Below are positions 1 to 10,441 of a DNA stretch of 64,000 nt, in pieces (position 1 is the first letter of the stretch; each line of letters begins with the position of its first letter). A program made the position numbers and the translations under genes. A model generated the notes under the pieces. It did not search any database. It was not told the DNA's origin and saw only the letters and a program-made list of their open reading frames with translations. The stretch comes from Lateolabrax maculatus. Its lineage: Eukaryota > Chordata > Actinopteri > Acropomatiformes > Lateolabracidae. The stretch is taken from contig CM062199.1 in the NCBI GenBank assembly GCA_031216445.1, positions 2,304,501 through 2,368,500 of the forward strand. The letters run 5' to 3'.

Positions 1-571
1 TCTACCCGACGACTGAGGCACAAGTCAGAGATCGGACAGCTTTAGAAGGGAGGAACTGTAAGCGGTACAGAACCAGCACTTAAAAATGAGGGAGTTTTTA
101 GTTCAGCGCAATTAGGCCTTGGGCATCCAGAGACAGCAGTGATGAGTCACACCATAGGTGCACTGAGCGTGGAGGAAATGTAGTCCAGTCAGTGATTTTA
201 GGCTATGGGCTGGTATGGGACAGAGGAACTGGAACACTGGAGCTCATTCCATCAGGCAAAACAATGAAATCCACTTTGAATCAGACTGCAGGGTACGGGC
301 CGAACCGCACATAAGAATACACCAACACGTTTTCACTCCCAGCTCCCAACGAATACAGCAGCTTGGTCAGATGCCCGATGCTTCAAACTGTGGTGCTGTA
401 GGTACCCCTTTAACGTCAGTAAGGTCAAGTTCGCAATGATAAATATGTAACGTCCAGTTAGACTTTCAAAATAAAGCTTGCTGAGGAACAGTTCACATTT
501 TAGAAGTTGTGGATGTTCAGAAAAGGATGAAGTCATCAAACATGTGTTTACATTGTGAAACTATAGCAGTT
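1..571. other. Non-coding stretch, nothing recognised
   Basis: Mixed-composition DNA with only short open frames of 60-75 codons on both strands and no splice-bounded coding pattern. I recognise no repeat or RNA gene here. Confidence 0.5.
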
Positions 572-778
572 TGGTTTGGTTTAGGCACCAAAACTACTAT
601 GTTAGGTTAAAATAAGTACGTTGTTTACTAAGTTAAGTTTAGGTAGGTTAAGTTATGGTTAGTTTCATATGTTACTTAACTTACGTATGTGAGTTAAAAC
701 AAATGTTGACTATTGGTTTCACACAGGAAACAAACAGAGATCTCCTGGTGACAGTCCTGTGTTTGACCCATCCAACCA
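572..778 (+). repeat. Dispersed fish repeat fragment, family not named
   Basis: The segment opens with a GGTTTAGGCACCAAAACTAC block and passes through a tract of GTTAAGTT-like words. It then reads TTTCACACAGGAAACAAACAG and CTCCTGGTGACAGTCCTGTG, ending near TTTGACCCATCCA. I recognise this order of blocks from a common interspersed repeat of percomorph genomes. It is decayed and carries no ORF. Assignment is from memory; a repeat-library search would name it. Confidence 0.5.
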
Positions 779-835
779 GCCTGATCGACCCTCTGTGCAG
801 AGTTTTCTCACTCTTCACCGTATACATGTCACCTG

Positions 836-3639
836 GGCGCCTCCACAAATGATGCATGGTTGAAGAGTAGGGCCAATGACAAAGCTGTCATGTTTGAGGA
901 GCTGGGAGTGAAAACAGGGCTGAATAAACCTACTGTAGGTGTGACATGGGATGGTCATGATGCACTTATAAAATCAGACTCAGCTTTATAGCACAGTAGA
1001 GGGATATGTCACTGAAGGCACATTTTGAACTCTTATGTTTGGGTTTACCACTTGCTGCTCTCTCGCCACTTACTGGATCCAGAAAATCCTAATTTGTTAA
1101 AAACTGAGGAAGCCTAAATGGAGAGACAAGCTGATATCCTATAACCCATTGGGGCGTGGTGATCCAACAAGCACGTTCTTTAAAGCGTACTGAGGCCCTT
1201 AATATGTCGTTTTTAATGGAACAATTCTCCACAAATCAGCTCTTCATAACTTTGTGTGCTAAAACAATTAGTGATTTAGGGTTAGAGAAGGTTTGAGAGA
1301 GCTGATGGTCCTCAAAGCATTTCCTCAGTAGCTTTGGCTTTTGGCCAAATAACCACAAAACAAGCTATGCTGCTGTGGGCTTGTTGCTACAGGTAATGGC
1401 GAGGAGATAAATACCAACCAGGAAGTCCAGTTTAAAGGCTTATCAGAGGTTAAGACACTGTACAGCAGTTTATACAGTAATGCGTTCAGGCAGGATTGGG
1501 ACAGTTCTGAATCTGGTACCAATGATTATGATGATTCGTATTTCAATGATCGTAACAAAAATGGTAAAATTAGCAGAATGTTGCAAGTTAACTTCAAGTT
1601 TTTACATATTACAGGGTTTGATGACGATAATGTCGACCATCAGTGGTGTTATTCCAATGATTTTATCTATTCAAAGCTAACCTCAAAGTTACTATACAAT
1701 TAATCACTAAAACAAGAAATGCAATAAAAGTTTGCATTCTGTTACGGTGACATTTTAAACTTTTAAATTTGCAAGGAAATGGATTATGGAGATGAAAATA
1801 TTTAGACAATATTTAAATGTGTTTCTCTTTTGGCTTCGTGTTGCCAGTAGCCTTTTTCAAGTGAATACTTGAATGGATGAATGTACATTATCATTACATC
1901 CTTAATTAGCACACACAAACACTTCACTCCTAACACATAAACTTCTACAGAAACGCTAAAAGGATGTTTCAAGGCCATTAAGATCACAACTAATCTAAAT
2001 CACAAATTGGTAGATCATGTAAAGCCTGTTTGGCAAAGCCCAGAAGCTCTCCACTCAGTGGGTACCGGTGTTGTGAAAACAGGTGACTCAGCCGAGCACT
2101 GCACTAATCTGAATAAGTGCCACTTAATGCTGAATGGTGGTGTTATATAAGGCCTAAAACATCCAGAGGCTTCCAACCCACAGGGCCACAAACAGCGCTT
2201 CACAATGGAGCAGTTTGAAAATCATGAAACGACAGTAGAATGGCCAAAAACTACTGTGGGGTGGCAACACTATTGTTTGTGTCCCTCTCACTGTACACAC
2301 AACTTCCCACAAATGAACATTAGGATTTTTTTTTATTTCTCTCCTGCATAGTCATTACACTAGCACTTTACCAGGAAACAGAACAAATTGAATTTAATTT
2401 CTGATGAACTTCCTATTCAGATTTAAGGGATTCCATCGGTTCTGATTACATTAGCACTGCGGCGTAATCACAATACACTTTGGGCTTATTACAAATTCAC
2501 TCTCGACAAAACTAGAATTCGGTCTAGCCCAACCCCTAATATTTGCAGTTTTTTAATTTGACCTGTGTTTGAAGTCATAACGATAACCATGAAAAGGAAC
2601 AGTGATATTAGGCTTTTCTTTGGAAAATCACAAAAGAGGGTTGCCACAAAAGAGGCAACCTTATGACACGTTCACTTTGTTGTAATCCAGCAAAAGAAAA
2701 GGACAAAGGAGAAGAAATAGATGGCAGCACAGGATGCATGGAGGTAAATAAGAAAGGATCAACTCAAAGCTTCTGCAGGACACAGTCTACATTCACCTAC
2801 AGCTATCTGTCATGTAATCACTTAGTCCCAAGCTGTTCAAATACAATCAAATATGAACAGCATGCAATAGTTTACCAAATAATCTCATGTTGACTCTTGT
2901 AGACTCAGCGACAGCGAGGGAGACAGAAGGAGTGATGGAGGAAGGGCAGGGTCAGATGACTTGGGGGAAGTAAGAGAGATAAAAGTGAGAAATAGTGTCA
3001 CTTTTGGAAACTATGATACAATAAAATATAGTAAAAGTCTATCATTACTGTTTTTGGCCACCTTATATAGATAAGTAGAAGCTTAACAGCTTAACTTTTC
3101 ATGTAACATTGCTTAAATCCTCTAGGATTTTTGTTTCAAAATGCTTTAAAATGGACGGTTTAGCTGTGAGGTTTCTAAAAATCTCTCCTTGGAGGAATTC
3201 CCCCAAGACCCTTCCTGGAGGATTTGGTCTGTAATTTAATATCAAGCATTGACAGGAAATATTTAAGCATGTTTGTAATATTTCCAACTTTGCCTGAAAT
3301 AAAGCATGGATTCAAATACACCTTTTGGTTTTTAAATGTCATTGTGTCATTTTGACTTCAGTTTGGTTAAGTCCACCCGGACCTAGACATGTAACCCTCT
3401 GTGTTACGGCTCACAAGAAAAAAGGTAAAGCAAGCTACATGAAAATCTTAATTCTTCTGTATAAAACCAGCTTTCAGCTCCGATCTCTACACTCCACTGA
3501 CAGGACCAGATGCCACATTTATATAGAAAACGTGAGGAGAATGCAGGAGATAGGAAAACAAACTAAGGGTGGAGTCAACATGACCGAATCCCCACACAGA
3601 TCACAGTTGAGTTTGGAGACACCATTCAACACTGTTTGT
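836..3639. other. Non-coding stretch
   Basis: About 2.8 kb of AT-rich sequence. Open frames are short and scattered on both strands. The longest, around 3325-3756 (143 codons, plus), runs into a repeat fragment and shows no domain. No exon with a good acceptor and donor pair, no tRNA-like box and no clear transposon end was found. Confidence 0.5.
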
Positions 3640-3895
3640 ACCAGTTTTGAAATCAATATTGGCCTGATGGTGGTGCTAGGGATCAGCACATTTAATGCTA
3701 ATCCAGCCATTAGTTTTGTGAGATATGTTGGCTTCAGACAATTTCATTTTGAGTGAATGGAGGGAATCATATAACCTCATTGGTGGAGGAATCACTGGAT
3801 TATCAAGCCTATCACCAGACAAGAACAGTGATGGTGGACCAACCAACCGACTGGAGGACCAACATTGCCATCCATAGAGTAATGCTGGTAGTAGT
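3640..3895 (-). repeat. Fragments of a recurrent dispersed repeat ('CCCAGAGGATG/TCTAGCGCCACC' family)
   Basis: GGCCTGATGGTGGTGCTAGG near 3661 matches, in reverse orientation, the TAGCGCCACCATCAGG block of a very common fish repeat. Nearby, GACCAACCAACCGACTGGAG followed by CATTGCCATCCATAGAG near 3840-3880 resembles another block that I associate with the same group. Related fragments lie at 5528, 6715, 24575, 27475 and 50410. No coding capacity is seen. Confidence 0.4.
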
Positions 3896-4369
3896 TACTA
3901 TGTAGGAACTGTTGCTGTGCAGGCAACTCTTCAGTGTTTGCATTGCAGATATCAATGGCTCTGGGTGATTGCTGTATTACTGTGTGGTTGTATAGTGGTT
4001 ACTTGTGGTTACAGTGAGCTTGATATAGTATCTGTCTCAGCTAGGGTCCATATGATGAGGGGTGAGCCAGTTGCAGCTCATTATATGCTGTAACATCAGT
4101 GTTATGCGGTGTCGTGTCATGATTGAACTGTGCTGTGTATAGAAGTAGACAAAGTGTGTTTCTTCAGCTCTTTTAATGGGCCTCCTCCACACCTCTCATA
4201 ATGTGCAGCCAGGCAAAGACGGGATGCTCCATAAAGTCTGCTGGACAGGCAGAGGGCTCGCTGGATAAAAGAAGACAAACCCTACAGGTCCTCAATCAAT
4301 ACCGCTGCCATCAATATTCACCACCTCACTGCCCCGATACCAGCCTCCTGTTAACTAACAGTCTCACTG

Positions 4370-4370
<1 letters not shown>

Positions 4371-4406
<36 letters not shown>
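4371..4406. repeat. (TG)18 microsatellite
   Basis: An uninterrupted TG run of 18 units, followed by GCGCG, so the tract has a Z-DNA-prone end. Expected to be length-polymorphic. Confidence 0.97.
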
Positions 4407-4408
<2 letters not shown>

Positions 4409-4410
<2 letters not shown>

Positions 4411-5069
4411 TGCAGCCATGTTTGAAAGGAAGACCAAAATAGAGCAGGGTAGAATTTACACTCAATGTGGTATTGATTTCATTTTTGCTCATTTCTCATG
4501 TCTGCAGCAAGTTTAATTGGATCCACCATAACGACACGGCAAGGATGAAGACAGTGCAAACAGCAACAAAATCTAAAACTACCCACCAAGTAACTATTCC
4601 CCCATAAAAATCACTGCCATGCTTCGATTTCCCCTATGGTCTTTGTCTTTGTCTTTGGGGTATGTTTCACAAATGAAACAAACACTGGGGAACCAATTTC
4701 TTCCCTCTGTGTTGAGGCTAGGATTGATTTTTCTGAACCACACACAAAATCTTGTGGTCATTAACATGTCAGAAACAATTTTTTTCATGTTTGTTCATCT
4801 CCCCCTCTTACTGTATTCCACGACAGATTGGATGCTTCCTCTTAAATATTAATACAACAACAGACCACTGGCCAAAAGCACAGTAAGAGCCCTAGCGGCT
4901 GATTCATTGTAATATTATTTCAGGCTTTCGCTTCCTTTAATTATTATGATAACTCACAAATTATATTCACTGCAATACTGATCTTGAAGAAAATGATTAC
5001 GGCTGTGGGTCCAATATGAAATGCCTGTCTCCAAGCAAAACAAAATTCCATCCATATATACTCCAGATG
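4409..5069. other. Non-coding stretch
   Basis: No gene, RNA or recognised repeat is seen. Open frames of up to about 77 codons on both strands have no domain similarity that I can recognise. Confidence 0.45.
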
Positions 5070-5310
5070 AGCTCTTGGTATGCATTATTGTTGAAGCAAT
5101 GAATAAATATCCAGAGAACAGCTTGAGCAGCAAACACAGTTTTTAGTCCACAGTGCATTATCAAGAAGCCGCAAGGAAAGCGATTGAAGGCCCTTTTCTC
5201 TTTTATCTGCAAACATCAAACAAGAGGCATGAATGGAAATCAGTCCGAGATGATCGGTGCCGTGCTGCTTCAGGCTGGTGCGGCCTAACACGATGACAAC
5301 CAGATCAGAA
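5070..5310. promoter_or_regulatory. Candidate conserved non-coding element
   Basis: The stretch is free of simple repeats and transposon words, and has the even composition with TATGCATTATT, TGCATTAT and TTTTATCTGC words often seen in vertebrate enhancers. It includes near-palindromic GCATTATTGTTGAAGC. This is only a composition-based guess, because conservation cannot be seen from one sequence. Confidence 0.2.
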
Positions 5311-5527
5311 GATGAGTTATGACGATCAGTTAGTAGGCTGAACAACCTCTCGCCGTTGGACTCTTTTCATGCACAGTGACATGGCTCTATAAAAATAACA
5401 GGCTCTTGGTCACAAATAAGCAGCTTCTTTTTTTGTTTTCCTTTGCACTATTTTTACCTAACCTAAGGATAGGGATGTCAAAGTAACATATAATGAGAAC
5501 TGCGGTCCAGATCATACCAGATTGTGT

Positions 5528-5605
5528 ATTAAGATTCATGATCTCCAGAAGATTATTTTGGTGATGCCCTGACTTTTCCTCTAATGACACCATCAGGCCA
5601 AAATG
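5528..5605 (+). repeat. Dispersed repeat fragment, same family as 27475
   Basis: The order TTCATGATCTCCAGAAGATT, TTTGGTGATGCCCTGACTTT, TCCTCTAATGACACCATCAGG matches the common fish repeat whose consensus I recall as GTCCCCAGAGGATGA, then TTTGGTGATCCCCTGAC, then TTTTCCTCTAGCGCCACC. It is a diverged copy of under 100 bp. Confidence 0.6.
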
Positions 5606-5829
5606 TATCCTTGAGTAAAACTAAAGCTCATGAAAGTATCTCCAAAACCAGTGGCTGAATATCAAATGTTATAAGACACTGACAAAGAAAATGTATCCAC
5701 TGTGGCTCGGTCACGTCAAAGACGCTGATCAAAGATGTCAAAGATCGCTGATTCAAATCAGATCAGCTCATCTCTACTTCTTGCACAACTTGCACTGACA
5801 AGGCTTAAGTCTTTTAGTCTTAATTCTCC

Positions 5830-5990
5830 ATTAAGTTATTTTTGGCCATTAGGGGTCAAAGGACCACCACAACATAATGAAAAATACACACCCCTAATAT
5901 ATTATCACCTTATTCAGTTGTTAGCACACTAACACATTAAACAACAACACGTAATGGAAATTTACATGTAAAAGTCCTACACTACAGCTT
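5830..5990 (+). repeat. Probable dispersed repeat fragment
   Basis: TTTTGGCCATTAGGGGTCAA is followed by CACACCCCTAATATATTATC, TTGTTAGCACACTAACACAT, TAAACAACAACACGTAATGG and ATTTACATGTAAAAGTCC. The block order resembles an interspersed fish repeat with a 'GCCA(C/T)TAGxGGxCA' head. The identification is weak. Confidence 0.3.
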
Positions 5991-6714
5991 TAATTCTTCA
6001 CATTCCTAATTAAAATTAACAGTCTGCGAAACAGTGGAAAGTATCTGTGTCCCTTAATGATCTAAATCACTGCTTCAGGTGTGATATTTTGACATGAAAA
6101 TGCCCAAATGTAATCTTAATATCAGTCTAAAAGTCACTGCCAACAAAAATAGAAACAGTAAATCAGAGAGAGGCAAAGAGCTGCACAGGCAGACAGATAA
6201 AAGGCCAACGGCGAGGAGTGAACCACTTTTAAAACAGATAATAGATCATTTGTAAAACAAGCACTCGCATATGAACACACAGCTTGGCGTGGCTGTGTAG
6301 TATTTCCAGCTTTTTCCTCATTGTCAGGGTGAACTGTGTTAGCAGGTAACAGATGGCAGCCTGATCGCACTGCGCACTCTCTCAGATGATTCTTCATTAC
6401 CTTTAAACAAGTGTGATGCAAATGTCCTGCAGCCAATGCTATGCTAATAAGACTTCCTGCTGAATCCAAGGCCTCCAGCTCCAACATATGGACACACAGA
6501 CTCCTCACGTCATTATGCCAAGATGAGGAAGTACTTTGTGCCCCATAGCCAAATATGAGAGGATATGCACTTTCTTTTTATAGCCCTCTCACTACCCCAT
6601 ACCAAACCCCCACCACCTCTCAACAACCCACATTATAATACTTGGCCTGTAAACTCATTGTTTGCCCAACAGACTCCAGTTTAACACAGCTGGATTGCTG
6701 CCATATATAGTGTG
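5991..6714. other. Non-coding stretch
   Basis: A minus-strand open frame of 124 codons (6134-6508) is present. It shows no domain, ends in a hydrophobic, cysteine-rich random-looking run and has no splice context, so I do not call it a gene. No other structure is seen. Confidence 0.45.
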
Positions 6715-6805
6715 AATATAGTCACTAATTATCTTTGGTGACATCTTGACCTTCCCTTTACTGTCCCCATAAGTCCAGAATTTCCACTTGTATACAACAC
6801 ATATC
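6715..6805 (+). repeat. Dispersed repeat fragment, same family as 27475
   Basis: ATCTTTGGTGACATCTTGAC, CTTCCCTTTACTGTCCCCAT and AAGTCCAGAATTTCC correspond block by block to the second unit at 27650-27710, which reads TTTTGGGGACCCTCTGACC, TTTCCTCCAGTGTCCCCATC and AGCCCAGAATTTAC. This similarity is visible inside the window. Confidence 0.6.
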
Positions 6806-7527
6806 AAAATCTAATAGGAAAATAGGGACTTGACTGACCATGCTCCCCCTATAAATTGTACAAGGAGAAGCATAAAATATAGAGCAGTACCCATCCTACA
6901 AAACAGCTAACTAAGATGGTATGGACTACACTGGAATGAAAACAGGTTCCCAATTTCTTTGTCATTTCTTCAGTCATGGTTGAGATTTGTCTTTCTGGAC
7001 TTAAGGACAACCTTTAAACTAATAAGAAAAGTCTGGCTTGACGTAAAGATTATGGCATACAAGACAGTATCATCAGCATAATACTGGAAATAGCAGTGCT
7101 GAGTTGAAAATTAAAGAATGTATGTATAGAGTAAATAGCAGGGGACCTAATGATGAACTTTGTGGGACTCCTTTGTCAAGCATTCATAGACTTAATGATC
7201 ACTCCAAAACAACAGTCAGAAATTTACTAGAATTTAAACCAGCTGTAAGCAGAATTGTCAAAATGACCATCCACAACAGCAGCTGTAGCAGGAGTGTAGT
7301 TTTGACCAGGTCTAAAGCCTGACTGCGGTAGATAAAGGACATTATTATCCACCAGAAAGGCACAAAGTTGAGAGTTGTCCTGCAGCACAGAAGCACTTTC
7401 CATTAAAAATAATAGCCTTGCTCCAATGCCACAGTTACATGTTTGGTGTGAAAGCAGGGTAACAATAGCAAAATAATCAGTATGTTGTTTGTCTTGTCAC
7501 TTTCTAGAGCTTAAAAGATAATCAGAT
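6806..7527. other. Non-coding stretch
   Basis: AT-rich DNA with short open frames on both strands between 7104 and 7396. Nothing recognisable is present. Confidence 0.4.
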
Positions 7528-7690
7528 TCATTTATTAGTTAAAGAATTAATCTGCAACAATTTTCATAATAGATTGATTGGAAGATTAATAAGTCATTTT
7601 TTAAAGCAAAAATGCCAAAAATTCACTGGCTCCAGCTTCTCAAATTTGAATATTTGTTAGTTTTCTGAGTATGTAACAAGCAATTTTAAT
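7528..7690 (+). repeat. Dispersed fish repeat ('TAATCTGCAACAATTTTC ... AAAGCAAAAATGCC')
   Basis: The segment reads TTAATCTGCAACAATTTTCA, TAATAGATTGATTGG, AAGTCATTTTTTAAAGC, AAAAATGCCAAAAATTCACT, GGCTCCAGCTTCTCAAATTT. This matches almost word for word a highly repeated interspersed element that I know from many teleost genomes. It has no ORF. The age looks moderate, because most blocks are intact. Confidence 0.7.
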
Positions 7691-8429
7691 ATGTTAACTT
7701 GGGCTCTTAAGGCCTCAAGGCCACTAATGTAGTTTAAGTATTGTTAGCAGAAGTAATAACAGTAGCATCACTAACAACAGAGAATATCAATTTTCATGCT
7801 CTTTTGAAAGTTTTTCCCCCCGTAACAACGTTCATCTAATTTCAGCATGAAAATTGGTACATATTATCAAACTTTGAAGACTTCATTATCATTATTGATG
7901 TCAACGTTTAAAGGCCTGTAGTATAAGCAGCCGATTCTCTCTCCCCTCTCTCATGTTAAAAGTCAGTAAATGCCTTCCTTTTCTCTGCCTCTTCTTCTCT
8001 GTGTGTTTCCTCTCAACATGAAACAGCCCAGATCCCATAGCAGTAGTTATCTGAGCACTGGAACAGTGTTTTGAATGCTGGGAGGGAGATGAAGAAGAAG
8101 ACAGGCATGTAGCGGTAATGACGGTCGCCAAACGGTAAGAGAAAAGGATGATGAGAGCAGCTTTTTCTTTTCGCCTACCCTCTTGATCCTTTCCTTCTCA
8201 GTGTCTCTGCGTCGCCTTGCTCGCTCTGTCTGGATTATAGACACCAAGCTTTTTGAGTTAGACTTTATTTCTCAATTCCCACAGCAGTAAAAAGGCAAAG
8301 GAGGAGATCACAGTCTTCCACCCCAAACCCCCCTTCCCCACCAGCACACCCACTCCCTGATTTTTTATTTTTTTATTTTCGTACTGACATTATCACAGTC
8401 AGGTGGCTGCGGGTCAAGCGCTAATTTCT
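7691..8429. other. Non-coding stretch
   Basis: Contains a pyrimidine-rich segment near 7930-8010 and a polypyrimidine block near 8160-8200, and ends with CCCAAACCCCCCTTCCCC near 8320. No gene is seen. Short minus-strand frames here translate low-complexity Ser/Arg sequence. Confidence 0.4.
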
Positions 8430-8730
8430 GCACTGGAGCTCTTAATGTTTCCTGGCATCTATTATGGAGAGAGAGGGAAAGAGGTTGATGATAATTAGAC
8501 TGGAGGAGGGAAGGCATTTTAACAGAACCTATAATGGTTATTATGGAAGAGGTGAGTGGGGGGAGAAATTGTAGAGAGAATATGCAGAGGCCGGAGACAG
8601 CAACTGCTGCGATCCTGCAAGGATAAAACCCCAACTGTCCAGAAATAACACAATTAGCAGCAGGCCATTCTGCAGCCCCACGATCCTCCAAGCTGCACTC
8701 GAGCTGAATCTCAGGTGCAGTAAGAGACAA
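8430..8730. promoter_or_regulatory. Candidate conserved non-coding element
   Basis: Words such as TGATGATAATTAGACTGG, ACCTATAATGGTTATTATGG and AACACAATTAGCAGCAGGCC carry several ATTA/TAAT homeodomain cores in non-repetitive sequence. A 121-codon minus-strand frame covers it but has no domain. Conservation is untested. Confidence 0.22.
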
Positions 8731-10381
8731 ACATGAAATCTGAATGTCAGGCCTTTACTTTGTAATTTTTAAGCACTTTGTTGCTCAGTCAGTGAATCTG
8801 TTTCCATTTGTCTGAGACCTTGGCTAGACGCCTTTGTTATATTGTGGAGAGTCAGCCAAAGCAATATAATATCAATGTGATACAGTATTCAACTGGTTAT
8901 TATCTGATATTTTGGTTATGGTAATAATATTATAAGTGGTAAGAATAATTCAAATTTTATTATTTAACCCTAACCCTAATCTTAGCAACTACTTTCAGAG
9001 TACAATGTGATCAAAACGAACAAAAATAAACCTAAAAAGATATGAGTCAAGGTGTAGTAATGTTTATGTTTTTACAGCTGTATTATAATTAAACTGATTA
9101 AGACTTCTGTGCTTATTTGATTAGCATAATTATTAATGTTTGTTTTTCTGAAAATTTTATTTGTTTGTCACAAATAAATTATCACAGTAAATGCATTTAG
9201 AGGATGTCAAAATAAGGTTAACTTTGCTTCCAGTGTGTTTTGCTCAGAGGCTCTTTCACACTCCAGTGGATATTGTTGGCCTGAATTCAGACACTGAAAC
9301 ATTTAAGTTGCTCCTGACCTTTGCAGAAGATGTCAAAGCCGTGGTCTTCCTCTGGTTTGAAGAGATCAATACTGTACACTTTTTGAATGTTCTTCAGGAA
9401 GGCTTGGTCTTTCCTTAAATTCTGACAAGATTCGAAAAGATCACAGCCAGTTTGATGACACAAACCCTGTTTTTCTATTCTAACTGCCACCTCTTCTTTC
9501 ATGATGCAAGTAAAGGCATGATGCAGCAAATGCAAACTACCTTTCTGGTTGTGGAGATCAAAAGCAGGGGACAGAGTTGGGGGGGGGCTATAAGGCTGAG
9601 CCCTGAGGTCACAACCGGGATGGAAACCCCAGCTCAAGGACATGTGCCGACAAACTCACCTCCAGATCTCCCCGCAAATCGATCAGTCCCTCGCATTAAA
9701 GGTCCTTCTTTGTCAAACCCAGCTTTTCACCCTGAAATGAGATCTGCTGGCAGAGAACAAACAGGCGGCAAGAGAGAATGTCACACTAATGCCGCCGCCG
9801 GTGACCGCCTCCTCCACCGCAAACTGTTTAAGGGTCAACAGAGGCCAGCCGTAACTCCATTAGACAGAAAAATGGATAGCTTAGTATCTGCAGCCTGACA
9901 CCTGCATCATGTATTGTCAAAGTGGCCCTGGAGGTAGGGGTGAGGGGCGTAGACAGGAAGCAGAGAGCTGGAGAGGAAGGCAAACAGGCAGAATATGGAC
10001 TAGAATAATGATGATACAAAATAACCTCAAGGACGGAAGAAAGAAAATGGGTAAAAAAAAAAAGAAGAATGAAGAATCAGAGGTTTAACATTGTGTAGAT
10101 ATCTAGCGGTAACAATGTATCTTACAGGGCTGTAATTTCCAAACAATTTCCTAATCATTTCCAAGAATGTTCCTGCAAAGAACTATGCAATTTGTTACCT
10201 ATTATAGAGAAATTAGATGCTCAATTGATACAAATCCAATTAATGGATTACAATGAATTACTAGAATAACCTAAAGCTTTTATTAAATAATCAAATATAT
10301 GATGGCTGAATTCCATTTAGCAGCTTCAGTTTCAGGGTCCTGGTGTTCAATTTCAATAGTTATTATCAGGAAACTTCCACG

Positions 10382-10384
<3 letters not shown>
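8731..10384. other. Non-coding stretch with one coding-like patch
   Basis: Mostly AT-rich. Overlapping open frames occur on both strands between 9190 and 9900, and the minus-strand patch at 9287-9520 is listed separately. The 148-codon plus frame at 9452-9898 shows no domain and begins inside that antisense patch. A short TAACCCTAACCCTAATC word near 8966 is only two telomere-like units. Confidence 0.4.
9287..9520 (-). pseudogene. Coding-like fragment of unknown origin
   Basis: On the minus strand the last roughly 75 codons of an open frame read like ordinary soluble protein. They run from a CHQTGCDLFESC stretch through DQAFLKNIQKVYSIDLFKPE and EDHGFDIFCKGQ to a stop at 9287. Composition is balanced (acidic, basic, aromatic and Cys residues), unlike the low-complexity random frames around it. 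I do not recognise the family, and there is no convincing start or confirmed splice acceptor. It could be a decayed retrocopy, an isolated last exon or chance. Confidence 0.2.

Positions 10385-10438
<54 letters not shown>
10385..10438. repeat. (AT)27 microsatellite
   Basis: A perfect AT run of 27 units. It is self-complementary and cruciform-prone. Confidence 0.97.

Positions 10439-10441
<3 letters not shown>

Noticed and set aside
3325..3756. 143-codon plus-strand open frame
   Set aside because: Ends within a dispersed repeat fragment and has random composition.
8960..8980. TAACCCTAACCCTAATC, telomere-like
   Set aside because: Only two units; chance or part of a decayed tail, not an interstitial telomere array.
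9452..9898. 148-codon plus-strand open frame
   Set aside because: No domain; begins antisense to a more protein-like minus-strand patch and continues into unrelated sequence.
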